From contig JAEZIV010000222.1 of NCBI GenBank assembly GCA_023436515.1, positions 1 to 6,320 on the forward strand: DNA of 6,320 nucleotides, written 5' to 3'. Shown piece after piece: positions 1 through 5,848 of this stretch. Positions within the stretch are counted from its first letter, which is position 1; each line of letters begins with the position of its first letter. This DNA comes from Bacillota bacterium (GTDB taxonomy: Bacteria; Bacillota; Clostridia; Acetivibrionales; DSM-1351). The position numbers and the translations under genes are program-made. The notes under the pieces were generated by a model. That model was not told the DNA's origin and ran no database searches. It saw only the letters and a program-made list of their open reading frames with translations.

Positions 1-1643
1 GAACAGTAAACTATAATTTTGATGAAATGTTGGGCAAGCTAGATAGTGTACTTAATAATATTAGCAAAGCTGACAACATAATTAATATAAAAAGGTCTGA
101 GATTCTCCAAAGCTGTATTGATAGTGCCGATACTGACAGAGGGCTATTTACACTCACGGTACCGACGGGGGGAGGTAAAACTTTATCCTCCATGGCTTTT
201 GCACTTAATCATTTAAAAAGAAATAACATGAGCAGAATAATTTATGTCATCCCGTATACAAGCATCATTGAACAGAATGCAAAAGTATTTTCAGATATAC
301 TTGGTGCCCATAACATATTGGAGCATCATTCGAATTATGATTTTGATGATCCCGATGAAGATCCAAAAAATATCAAGAAGCTGTCTTCAGAGAACTGGGA
401 TATGCCGATTGTAATAACTACTAATGTTCAATTCTTTGAATCTCTATATGCAAACAAGTCATCAAGATGCAGAAAACTCCATAATATTGCAAACAGTGTA
501 ATTATCTTTGATGAAGTCCAAATGCTCCCTACCCAGTATCTAAAACCATGTACAAGGGCAATCTCCGAGCTGGTATATAACTATAATTGCTCAGCAGTAT
601 TGTGCAGTGCTACTCAGCCGGCACTAAACGCTATGTTTCTCAAGGAACTGGACATTAATGAAATATGCCGAAATACAAATGAACTTTACAGCATATTCAG
701 GCGAACTCGAATAGTAAAAAGAGAAACTATTGATGACATAGCATTATCTGAAGAGCTTTTAGATCAAAAGCAAGTGTTGATAATTGTAAACACAAGAAAG
801 CATGCACTAAACCTTTTTGAAAATATACGAGGTGAAAATTCCTATCATCTATCTACCCTAATGTGTCCTGAACATAGGAGAAGTATAATCGTTAAAATAC
901 GTGACCATCTCAAGCAAAAGGAACCCTGCAGAGTGGTTTCCACAAGGCTTATTGAGGCAGGAGTAGATGTGGATTTCCCAAAAGTATACCGTTCAGAGGC
1001 AGGACTTGATTCCATAATACAGTCTGCGGGTCGATGCAATCGTGAGGGGAGACTCTCTGATGAGGAAGGTAGATTGGTTCTGGGTGAGGTTCATGTATTC
1101 AGGCCGGAAAGGGATTATTTAAGGAATCAACCGGAGGACTTTAAAAGATCCTCTGAGATTACAGAAGAGATATTTAGAATGTTCAGTGATGATGTGGCTT
1201 CACCACAGGCAATCACTTCTTACTTTGAAAAGCTCTATTGTATGAATGGCGAAAGGGGACTGGATATAAAAAATATAGTAGAGGACCTTGATATGGGGAT
1301 AGCGCCTAGCTCAAGAGCGAGTAAATGGTTCAAATATGACTTTAAGGATATTGCTGAAAAATTCAGGCTTATAGAAGATAATACCCGGGCAGTAATTATA
1401 CCATTTAATAATTCTGCAAACGAGCTTATAAACAAATTACGATTTTCAGATCATATCGGAGGAATATTGAGATCTTTACAGGCATACTCGGTTAACATAT
1501 TTGAAAATGAATTCAATGCGCTTTGCGGTGCAGGAAGGCTGGAATTCATTAATGGTATTGCTGTTCTTAAGAGTATGAGTGACTACAGTATGGATACGGG
1601 GCTTATTGTCAAAATTGAAAAGGGGGTAGGAATTTTTATGTAA
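1..1643 (+). CDS. cas3: Cas3 helicase-nuclease, type I-C, 5'-truncated by window edge
   Basis: Cas3 is the ATP-dependent helicase/nuclease recruited by Cascade to unwind and degrade target DNA. The reading frame is open to the window edge (first full codon at 3; residues TVNYNFDE precede the first ATG at 27), so that ATG is internal. About 546 codons are present. Type I-C Cas3 is usually about 740-800 residues, so the N-terminal HD nuclease domain is missing here only because of the window boundary. Superfamily 2 helicase motifs are all visible: Walker A VPTGGGKT (159-182), motif Ia around VIPYTSIIEQNA, motif II as DEVQ (510-521) with a DExH-like variant last residue, motif III SAT (606-614), motif V around TRLIEAGVDVDFP (942-980) and motif VI QSAGRCNREGR (1020-1052). 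The last 100 or so residues would be the Cas3 C-terminal domain. The TAA stop at 1641-1643 abuts the 3' end of the antisense small RNA gene. No frameshift is seen. Confidence 0.96.
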   Translation, partial: TVNYNFDEMLGKLDSVLNNISKADNIINIKRSEILQSCIDSADTDRGLFTLTVPTGGGKTLSSMAFALNHLKRNNMSRIIYVIPYTSIIEQNAKVFSDILGAHNILEHHSNYDFDDPDEDPKNIKKLSSENWDMPIVITTNVQFFESLYANKSSRCRKLHNIANSVIIFDEVQMLPTQYLKPCTRAISELVYNYNCSAVLCSATQPALNAMFLKELDINEICRNTNELYSIFRRTRIVKRETIDDIALSEELLDQKQVLIIVNTRKHALNLFENIRGENSYHLSTLMCPEHRRSIIVKIRDHLKQKEPCRVVSTRLIEAGVDVDFPKVYRSEAGLDSIIQSAGRCNREGRLSDEEGRLVLGEVHVFRPERDYLRNQPEDFKRSSEITEEIFRMFSDDVASPQAITSYFEKLYCMNGERGLDIKNIVEDLDMGIAPSSRASKWFKYDFKDIAEKFRLIEDNTRAVIIPFNNSANELINKLRFSDHIGGILRSLQAYSVNIFENEFNALCGAGRLEFINGIAVLKSMSDYSMDTGLIVKIEKGVGIFM

Positions 1644-1678
1644 AAGGAATACACCACCTAAGAGAATTAGGTGGTGTA
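1642..1678 (-). terminator. Rho-independent terminator of the antisense small RNA
   Basis: A perfect inverted repeat forms a 12-bp stem (1650-1661 with 1667-1678; core ACACCACCTA / TAGGTGGTGT) around a 5-base loop. On the - strand the stem is followed by TTCCTTTTA, a U-rich though interrupted tail, so it fits termination of the small RNA. On the + strand it is followed by CACTTTAG, a poor tail, so it is at best a weak terminator for cas3. The stem has only 5 G-C pairs but is long and uninterrupted. As well as ending transcription it would protect the RNA 3' end. Confidence 0.8.
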
Positions 1679-1704
1679 CACTTTAGACTAATAGTATAGT
1701 ATTA

Positions 1705-1728
1705 ATTTCAATCCACGCACAAAGCGAC
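1705..1728 (-). repeat. Solitary shortened type I-C CRISPR repeat (pseudo-repeat of the small RNA)
   Basis: On the - strand this 24-base segment begins GTCGC and ends GTGCGTGGATTGAAAT. Those are the two ends of the well-known 32-base type I-C repeat family (GTCGC...GCGTGGATTGAAAT), with about 8 central bases missing. What Cascade needs is retained: the 11-base TGGATTGAAAT (1715-1705), which becomes the crRNA 5' handle, and a short stem CGC (1726-1724) / GCG (1718-1716) immediately before the expected Cas5c cut. The lost part is the upper stem and loop. There is only one copy, so this is not an array. The comparison is to the family consensus from memory, because the array of this genome is outside the window. 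Confidence 0.88.
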
Positions 1729-1734
1729 AAAAAG

Positions 1735-1762
1735 ATTATATCATAAATACGCTTATTATCTA
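1735..1762 (-). promoter_or_regulatory. Promoter of the antisense small RNA (extended -10)
   Basis: On the - strand there is a consensus TATAAT (1740-1735) preceded by TG one base upstream (1743-1742), giving TGATATAAT, an extended -10 element. A weak -35 candidate, TAGATA (1762-1757, 4 of 6 to TTGACA), lies 16 bases upstream; the extended -10 can make up for it. The predicted start, 7 bases after the -10, is G1728, exactly the first base of the repeat-like segment. It diverges from the cas5c promoter, with about 33 AT-rich bases between the two -35 candidates. Confidence 0.75.
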
Positions 1763-1795
1763 TTAATAAAATCTAGAAAATTAGTAAAAATATTA

Positions 1796-1824
1796 TTTAC
1801 ATATATTTATTAATAGTATATTAT
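1796..1824 (+). promoter_or_regulatory. Predicted promoter of the cas5c-cas8c-cas7c-cas4-cas1 operon
   Basis: TTTACA (1796-1801, 5 of 6 to TTGACA) and TATTAT (1819-1824, 5 of 6 to TATAAT) are separated by the ideal 17 bases. The predicted start near 1831 leaves a leader of about 27 bases containing the cas5c ribosome binding site. The -10 lies wholly inside the 16-base segment matched by the small RNA guide. A full-length Cascade footprint extending from the PAM would also cover the -35. The region is very AT-rich, so another hexamer such as TATATT at 1817-1822 could be the real -10. Confidence 0.65.
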
Positions 1825-1829
1825 TAGAA
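1811..1829 (-). promoter_or_regulatory. Predicted Cascade operator: PAM plus 16-nt guide match in the cas5c promoter
   Basis: Read on the - strand this is TTC (1829-1827) followed by TAATAATATACTATTA (1826-1811). TTC is the established type I-C PAM, at the 5' side of the protospacer on the non-target strand. The 16 bases equal the first 16 spacer bases of the small RNA except position 6 (A here, C in the guide). Position 6 is unpaired in type I crRNA-DNA hybrids, so the effective seed match is complete. Downstream positions mostly mismatch. At the RNA gene itself the base triplet before the spacer is AAT rather than TTC, so the guide should not recognise its own gene. Confidence 0.85.
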
Positions 1830-1843
1830 TATATTATTGCGTT

Positions 1844-1849
1844 AGGAGG
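1844..1849 (+). promoter_or_regulatory. Ribosome binding site deciding the cas5c start
   Basis: AGGAGG lies 8 bases before GTG 1858, an ideal spacing. An in-frame GTG at 1849 overlaps this site and cannot be used with it. The ATG at 1856 is in another frame. The site therefore selects GTG 1858. Confidence 0.85.
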
Positions 1850-1857
1850 TGATTAAT

Positions 1858-2517
1858 GTGGGTTATGGATTTAGAGTTGAGCTTTGGGGAGATTACGCAC
1901 TTTTTACAAGACCGGAGTTCAAGGTGGAAAGAGTTAGCTATGATATCATGACTGTATCTGCAGCAAGAGGAATATTAGAGGCCGTGTACTGGAAGCCTGC
2001 CATAAAATATATTATTGACAGAATTCATGTATATAACAAGCCTGAATTCACAAATATACGCAGGAATGAAGTCAGTTCAAAGGTGCTAGGTTCCGATATT
2101 AAAAGGCTCATGGAAGGAAGTGAGTCGGGCAAGGGATATATAAATACCAAAGAGGCTATTCAACAACGTGCATCTTTGGTGTTAAAAAACGTAAGGTATG
2201 TAGTCGAAGCGCATTTTGAGCTTACAGACAAGGCGGGAGCAGAGGACACAAAGGAGAAGCATTATAACATTATGCTCAGGAGGCTAAGAAACGGTCAGTA
2301 TTTTCATCAACCGTGCTTTGGGTGTAGAGAATTTCCAGCAAATTTCAGAATCATTGAGGGGGACATCCCTGTGAGTAATCTGAGGGGAGAGGAAGACATG
2401 GGATACATGCTCTTTGATATGGATTATTCAAATCCTGAAAACATTGTTCCTGTATTCACGCGTGTGAAGATGATAAATGGGATTGTTGATTTCAGAGATA
2501 TTGAGCTTGTGAGGTGA
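1858..2517 (+). CDS. cas5c: Cas5c (Cas5d), crRNA-processing Cascade subunit, type I-C
   Basis: In type I-C systems, which lack Cas6, Cas5c is the endoribonuclease that cuts each pre-crRNA repeat at the base of its stem and stays bound to the 5' handle in Cascade. The protein starts at GTG 1858 and is 219 residues, normal for the family. The start MGYGFRVELWGDYALFTRP and the following KVERVSYDIMT..AARGILEAVYWKP are typical Cas5c signatures. QYFHQPCFGCREFPA near residues 148-161 is the conserved C-terminal block. Candidate catalytic residues are Tyr44 in YWKP and the Lys-His pair at 134-135, but the assignment needs an alignment. It is the first gene of the operon and ends 4 bases before cas8c. 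It is expected to bind the intact handle of the antisense small RNA, which makes Cas5c both the product and a likely agent of the proposed repression. Confidence 0.95.
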   Translation: MGYGFRVELWGDYALFTRPEFKVERVSYDIMTVSAARGILEAVYWKPAIKYIIDRIHVYNKPEFTNIRRNEVSSKVLGSDIKRLMEGSESGKGYINTKEAIQQRASLVLKNVRYVVEAHFELTDKAGAEDTKEKHYNIMLRRLRNGQYFHQPCFGCREFPANFRIIEGDIPVSNLRGEEDMGYMLFDMDYSNPENIVPVFTRVKMINGIVDFRDIELVR

Positions 2518-2521
2518 GAAG

Positions 2522-4306
2522 ATGCTATTGCAGTCATTAGTTAATTATTATGAAATTTTGACGGAGGATGAGGAAAGTGGTGTACCAAAACTAGGATATG
2601 GCAGGGTTAATGTTTCATTTGCACTTAACTTATCAAAGCAGGGAGAATTACTCAATGTAGTACCTCTTAAAATACCAGATAGCACCGGCAAAAAAATTGT
2701 GCCACAGAGCATGACAGTTCCGGAGCCTGTAAAAAAGACAGTGAACATAAGTCCTAACTTCTTGTGCGATAACTCCAGCTATGTCTTTGGCTTTGATAAA
2801 AAGGGTAAGCCCTTGCGCTCTAAGGAATGCTTTGAGTCATTCAGGAAGCTGCATCTGGATATTCTAAAGGATGTAAATGCTTGTGAGGCTCAGGCTGTTC
2901 TAAACTACTTAAATTCCTGGGATATAGAAAAGACCTCAGAGCATCCTGCACTGACTGAATATTTGGAGGAAATTTCCACGGGAGCAAATTTGGTATTCAA
3001 ATTGGATGGACTGAACAGCTTTATTCATCAGAATGTGGAAATACGGAAGGCCTGGGAGGCCTATAAGGAGCAAATTTCAAGTGAAATTAATCTGCAATGC
3101 CTTGTAACCGGCAGAAAAGCCCCAGTTTCAAGACTACACCCAATAGTTAAGGGGATTAAAGGCGGACAGGCAATGGGAAATTCCCTGGTTTCATTTAATG
3201 CAAGTGCGTACGAATCATATGGCAGAGAGAAGGCACAGGGATTAAACTCTCCTGTAAGCGAGTTTGCTGCCTTCGCATACGGAACAGCTTTAAATTATTT
3301 ACTGGCAGATATCAAAAACAAGTTTTCAGTCGGTGATACAACAGTGGTTTTTTGGGCACAAAGCCCAAAGCGTGTCTATCAGGATTTTTTTGCATTAATG
3401 CTCCAGCCGGATGAAATCGATATGATTGGGACTGGTAAACAGAAATATGTCAGAGACGTGGATGCGGTCAGGGAGATCAGGACTTTTTTTGAGAAGCTGG
3501 TAAATGGTACAAGAGCATTGCTAAATTTAGATGAGGATGTCCAATTTTATGTCCTTGGGATATCACCTAATGCAGCAAGGATAGCAGTAAGGTTTTTTGT
3601 GAGAAATAGTTTTGGAAACTTTATTGCTGAGGTATCACGACATTATGAGGATATGGCGATTGAGAAGCAGTATCCAAATGAACCGGATTCTATTCCTTTA
3701 TGGAGACTATTGTATGAGACAGTGTCACCGGCGTCCAAGGAAAAGGTATCCTCACCTCTGCTATCAGGAGCAGTAATGCGAGCGATTTTAACCGGAGCAC
3801 CATACCCGGCAGCACTATACTCTGCGGTAATGCTGCGGATTAAGGCTGAAAAGGATATAAGCTACTATAAGGTAGCAATAATTAAAGCTTGCATTTCAAG
3901 GAATAACAAAAATGAATATAAGGAGGTTTTAACTATGTCCCTGAACGAAAAATGCGATAACAAGGAGTATGTGTTGGGAAGGCTGTTTGCCGTACTAGAA
4001 AAGGCACAGCTGGATGCAAATCCGGGAATTAAGGCGACTATCAAGGACAGGTACTTTACATCAGCATGTGCAACACCTGCCAGTGTATTTCCTATTTTGC
4101 TAAGACTATCAAACCATCATATTTCTAAAGCGGAGTATGGATATACCAGCGAAAATAATATCAAGGGTATCATGGATATTCTTAAGGTTGAAGCTAATCC
4201 TTTCCCCAAGAATCTTTCTTTAGAGCAACAGGGTGTATTCATCCTTGGATATTACCATCAAAAGAATTCATTTTACAAAAAAGTAGGAGGAAATAGCAAT
4301 GAGTGA
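2522..4306 (+). CDS. cas8c: Cas8c (Csd1), large subunit of type I-C Cascade
   Basis: Cas8c is the large Cascade subunit that recognises the PAM and starts DNA unwinding. At 594 residues it has the usual Csd1 length. Family-like blocks include the start MLLQSLVNYYEIL, GYGRVNVSFALNL, VNISPNFLCDNSSYVFGFD around residue 80, CLVTGRKAPVSRLHPIVKGIKGGQ near 195-217, SPVSEFAAFAYGTALNYLL, VFWAQSP, YVLGISPNAARIAVRFF and SGAVMRAILTGAPYP. ATG 2522 follows GAGG (2511-2514), which lies inside the end of cas5c, with 7 bases of spacing; the intergenic gap is 4 bases. The 3' end overlaps cas7c by 8 bases. The last 123 codons also carry an independent start for Cas11c. The gene appears intact, with no frameshift. 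Confidence 0.95.
   Translation: MLLQSLVNYYEILTEDEESGVPKLGYGRVNVSFALNLSKQGELLNVVPLKIPDSTGKKIVPQSMTVPEPVKKTVNISPNFLCDNSSYVFGFDKKGKPLRSKECFESFRKLHLDILKDVNACEAQAVLNYLNSWDIEKTSEHPALTEYLEEISTGANLVFKLDGLNSFIHQNVEIRKAWEAYKEQISSEINLQCLVTGRKAPVSRLHPIVKGIKGGQAMGNSLVSFNASAYESYGREKAQGLNSPVSEFAAFAYGTALNYLLADIKNKFSVGDTTVVFWAQSPKRVYQDFFALMLQPDEIDMIGTGKQKYVRDVDAVREIRTFFEKLVNGTRALLNLDEDVQFYVLGISPNAARIAVRFFVRNSFGNFIAEVSRHYEDMAIEKQYPNEPDSIPLWRLLYETVSPASKEKVSSPLLSGAVMRAILTGAPYPAALYSAVMLRIKAEKDISYYKVAIIKACISRNNKNEYKEVLTMSLNEKCDNKEYVLGRLFAVLEKAQLDANPGIKATIKDRYFTSACATPASVFPILLRLSNHHISKAEYGYTSENNIKGIMDILKVEANPFPKNLSLEQQGVFILGYYHQKNSFYKKVGGNSNE
3921..3926 (+). promoter_or_regulatory. Internal ribosome binding site for Cas11c within cas8c
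   Basis: A full AGGAGG lies 8 bases before the in-frame ATG 3935, inside the cas8c coding region. It is as strong and as well spaced as the sites of cas5c and cas7c. A perfect site at exactly the position where type I-C cas8c genes are known to start the small subunit is unlikely to be chance. Confidence 0.88.
3935..4306 (+). CDS. cas11c: Cas11c, small subunit of type I-C Cascade, translated from an internal start in cas8c
   Basis: Type I-C Cascade contains a small subunit (Cas11c) that has no separate gene and is made by internal translation initiation in the 3' part of cas8c; it stabilises the crRNA-DNA hybrid along the backbone. Here ATG 3935 (MSLNEKCDNKEYVLGRLFAVLE) is in the cas8c frame, corresponds to Cas8c residue 472, and gives a 123-residue product ending at the same TGA. 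The length and predicted helical character fit the known small subunits. The block LGRLFAVLEKAQLDANPGIKATIKDRYF..ACATPASVFPILLRLSNHH is characteristic of the Cas8c C-terminus. The upstream AGGAGG at 8-base spacing supports independent translation. Confidence 0.9.
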   Translation: MSLNEKCDNKEYVLGRLFAVLEKAQLDANPGIKATIKDRYFTSACATPASVFPILLRLSNHHISKAEYGYTSENNIKGIMDILKVEANPFPKNLSLEQQGVFILGYYHQKNSFYKKVGGNSNE

Positions 4307-5180
4307 GATAATAAAAAACAGGTATGAATTTTCAGTGCTTTTTGATGTGGAAAACGGTAATCCAAATGGTGATCCTGATGCCGGCAATATGCCAAGAATT
4401 GATGCTGAAACGGGCTATGGTATTGTAACAGATGTATGCCTGAAACGAAAAATAAGAAACTACGTAGAGACAGTGAAGGAAGATAGTAAGGGCTACAGAA
4501 TCTATATAAAGGATGGTGTGCCGCTTAATAAAAGTGACAATGAGGCATATGAATACGTTGGTGTGAGTGAAGCTGATGCAAATAAAAGCAAGGGAGAAAT
4601 TGATGGAAAAATTATGAAATTCATGTGTGATAATTTCTTTGATATCAGAACCTTTGGAGCGGTAATGGTAACTTTTGTGAAGGCAAAACTCAACTGTGGA
4701 CAGGTCAGAGGTCCGGTTCAACTCGGATTTGCAAGAAGTGTAGACCCCATTGTTCAGCAGGAAGTGACAATTACAAGGGTAGCCATAACCACTGAAGAGG
4801 ATGCTAAGAAGAAAGAGACAGAAATGGGCAGAAAACACATAATTCCATATGCTTTATACCGTGTTGATGGGTATGTTTCCGCTAACCTTGCCAGAAAAAC
4901 AACCGGTTTTACTGAAGCTGACCTCTCCTTGCTATGGGAAGCAATCATAAATATGTTTGAGGTGGATCGGTCAGCAGCAAGAGGAAAGATGTCCGTCAGG
5001 GAGCTGATTGTATTCAAGCATGAGAGCGAACTGGGGAATTGTCCTGCTTATAAACTATTTGACGCTGTAAAAATCGAAAGAAAGGATAGAAATACTGTTC
5101 CGAGGGCGTATTCTGATTATAGCGTTTTAGTAGATGAAGCTGTTATACCTAATGAAGTCAAAATGATAAAAATGATATGA
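4299..5180 (+). CDS. cas7c: Cas7c (Csd2), backbone subunit of type I-C Cascade
   Basis: Cas7c is the RAMP-fold protein that polymerises along the crRNA spacer to form the Cascade backbone; it also folds out every sixth guide base. At 293 residues it has the normal family length. The N-terminus YEFSVLFDVENGNPNGDPDAGNMPRIDAETGYGIVTDVCLKRKIRNYV is the conserved Csd2 signature, followed by FFDIRTFGAVM and the GQVRGPVQLGFARSVDPI block near residues 129-146. The ATG at 4299 follows AGGAGG (4285-4290) with 8 bases of spacing and overlaps the cas8c end by 8 bases. The strong own site fits the need for several Cas7 copies per complex. The TGA overlaps the cas4 start as ATGA (5177-5180). Confidence 0.96.
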   Translation: MSEIIKNRYEFSVLFDVENGNPNGDPDAGNMPRIDAETGYGIVTDVCLKRKIRNYVETVKEDSKGYRIYIKDGVPLNKSDNEAYEYVGVSEADANKSKGEIDGKIMKFMCDNFFDIRTFGAVMVTFVKAKLNCGQVRGPVQLGFARSVDPIVQQEVTITRVAITTEEDAKKKETEMGRKHIIPYALYRVDGYVSANLARKTTGFTEADLSLLWEAIINMFEVDRSAARGKMSVRELIVFKHESELGNCPAYKLFDAVKIERKDRNTVPRAYSDYSVLVDEAVIPNEVKMIKMI

Positions 5181-5848
5181 AAACATACGATGAGGAGGAT
5201 TTTTTAAGCCTTTCCGGCATTCAGCATTTTGAGTTCTGCCGCAGACAGTGGGCGCTGATACATATTGAACAGCAGTGGTCAGAAAACCTGCGTACCATTG
5301 AAGGACAGCTGTTACATCAAAAGGCTCATGATGGATATTCGTCTGAAAAACGGAAGGATGTAATTATTTCCAGAGGCATGCCTGTTTTCTCCAGAAGACT
5401 TGGAATTAACGGACAGTGCGATATAGTCGAATTTTATTTATCTGATGAAGGGGTTACTCTCTATGGAAAGTCGGGCAGATTCAAGGCTTTACCTGTTGAA
5501 TATAAACGTGGGACCCCAAAGGATAATAATTCGGATGTTTTACAGTTAGTAGCTCAGGCAATGTGTCTTGAAGAAATGCTATGCTGTGAAATAAAAGAGG
5601 GCTGTCTATTTTATGGTGAGACCAGACATAGGTTTAAGGTGGATATAACAGATGCTCTTAAGCAAGTAGTAATAGATGATTTTGAAGAAATGCATAGAAT
5701 ATACTCCCAACGATATACCCCGAGGGTCAAGATGACTAAGAGCTGTAATGCTTGCTCACTTAAGGATATATGCCTTCCTAAATTAGGTACAAATAAGTCT
5801 GTCAGAACGTATATAGAAAAATATATTAGGGAGGGGGATGATGTTTGA
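5177..5848 (+). CDS. cas4: Cas4, Fe-S nuclease of spacer acquisition
   Basis: Cas4 works with Cas1-Cas2 to select PAM-containing prespacers, trim their ends and fix integration orientation. The 223-residue protein has all expected features of the RecB-like nuclease: Cys21 at the N-terminus and Cys190, Cys193 and Cys199 at the C-terminus for the 4Fe-4S cluster, His47, Asp82 in GQCDIVEF, and Glu108 with Lys110 in PVEYKRG, followed by Gln123 in LQLVAQ. It starts at ATG 5177, sharing ATGA with the cas7c stop. No good Shine-Dalgarno sequence precedes it, so translation is probably coupled to cas7c. This would lower Cas4 output relative to Cas7c. It ends in a 4-base overlap with cas1. It seems intact. 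Confidence 0.95.
   Translation: MKTYDEEDFLSLSGIQHFEFCRRQWALIHIEQQWSENLRTIEGQLLHQKAHDGYSSEKRKDVIISRGMPVFSRRLGINGQCDIVEFYLSDEGVTLYGKSGRFKALPVEYKRGTPKDNNSDVLQLVAQAMCLEEMLCCEIKEGCLFYGETRHRFKVDITDALKQVVIDDFEEMHRIYSQRYTPRVKMTKSCNACSLKDICLPKLGTNKSVRTYIEKYIREGDDV

Larger units (their letters stand above)
1642..1728 (-). ncRNA. CreR-like crRNA-type regulatory RNA (predicted Cascade-guided repressor of the cas5c operon)
   Basis: Predicted small RNA of about 87 nt, read on the - strand from about G1728 to about 1642. In order it has a shortened type I-C repeat (1728-1705), a spacer-like segment beginning TAATACTATACTATTA (1704-1689), about 10 linker bases, and a 12-bp terminator hairpin with a U-rich tail. 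The start is placed 7 bases after an extended -10 box and coincides with the first repeat base. The first 16 spacer bases match the - strand of the cas5c promoter (1826-1811) at 15 positions, next to a TTC PAM; the only mismatch is at position 6. Beyond position 16 the match decays. The family logic (CreA/CreR RNAs of other CRISPR subtypes, from general knowledge) is that a short PAM-proximal match lets Cascade bind and repress without Cas3 cleavage. No second repeat follows, so the 3' end would be set by the terminator. Neither strand of the gap encodes a small protein, which argues against a CreT-type toxin partner. The function is inference; the sequence match is direct. Confidence 0.85.

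Noticed and set aside
1650..1678. Hairpin after cas3 as the cas3 terminator on the + strand
   Set aside because: The + strand side after the stem is CACTTTAG, without a T-run, whereas the - strand side has TTCCTTTTA and follows a promoter and RNA at the right distance. It may still have a weak effect on cas3 transcripts.
1705..1728. Remnant of a decayed CRISPR array
   Set aside because: There is only one repeat, yet it has its own promoter, a terminator and a PAM-flanked target in the adjacent promoter. Decay would not produce that arrangement.
1744..1765. A second guide target near the small RNA's own promoter (shared CTATTA)
   Set aside because: Only the CTATTA hexamer matches; the seed bases next to any PAM do not, so it is background in AT-rich DNA.
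1644..1857. A CreT-like toxin mini-gene accompanying the small RNA
   Set aside because: Neither strand has a usable small reading frame: - strand ATGs at 1744 and 1802 are followed almost at once by stops, and the + strand has no in-gap ATG with an open frame. The unit looks like an operon regulator rather than a toxin-antitoxin pair.
1849..1857. cas5c start at GTG 1849, or at ATG 1856
   Set aside because: GTG 1849 overlaps the AGGAGG site, and ATG 1856 is out of frame. GTG 1858 has ideal spacing and gives the family-typical N-terminus.
4332..4838. Antisense reading frame of 168 codons opposite cas7c
   Set aside because: It is fully antisense to a clear cas7c gene and has no recognisable family or ribosome binding site; its composition is that of a shadow frame.
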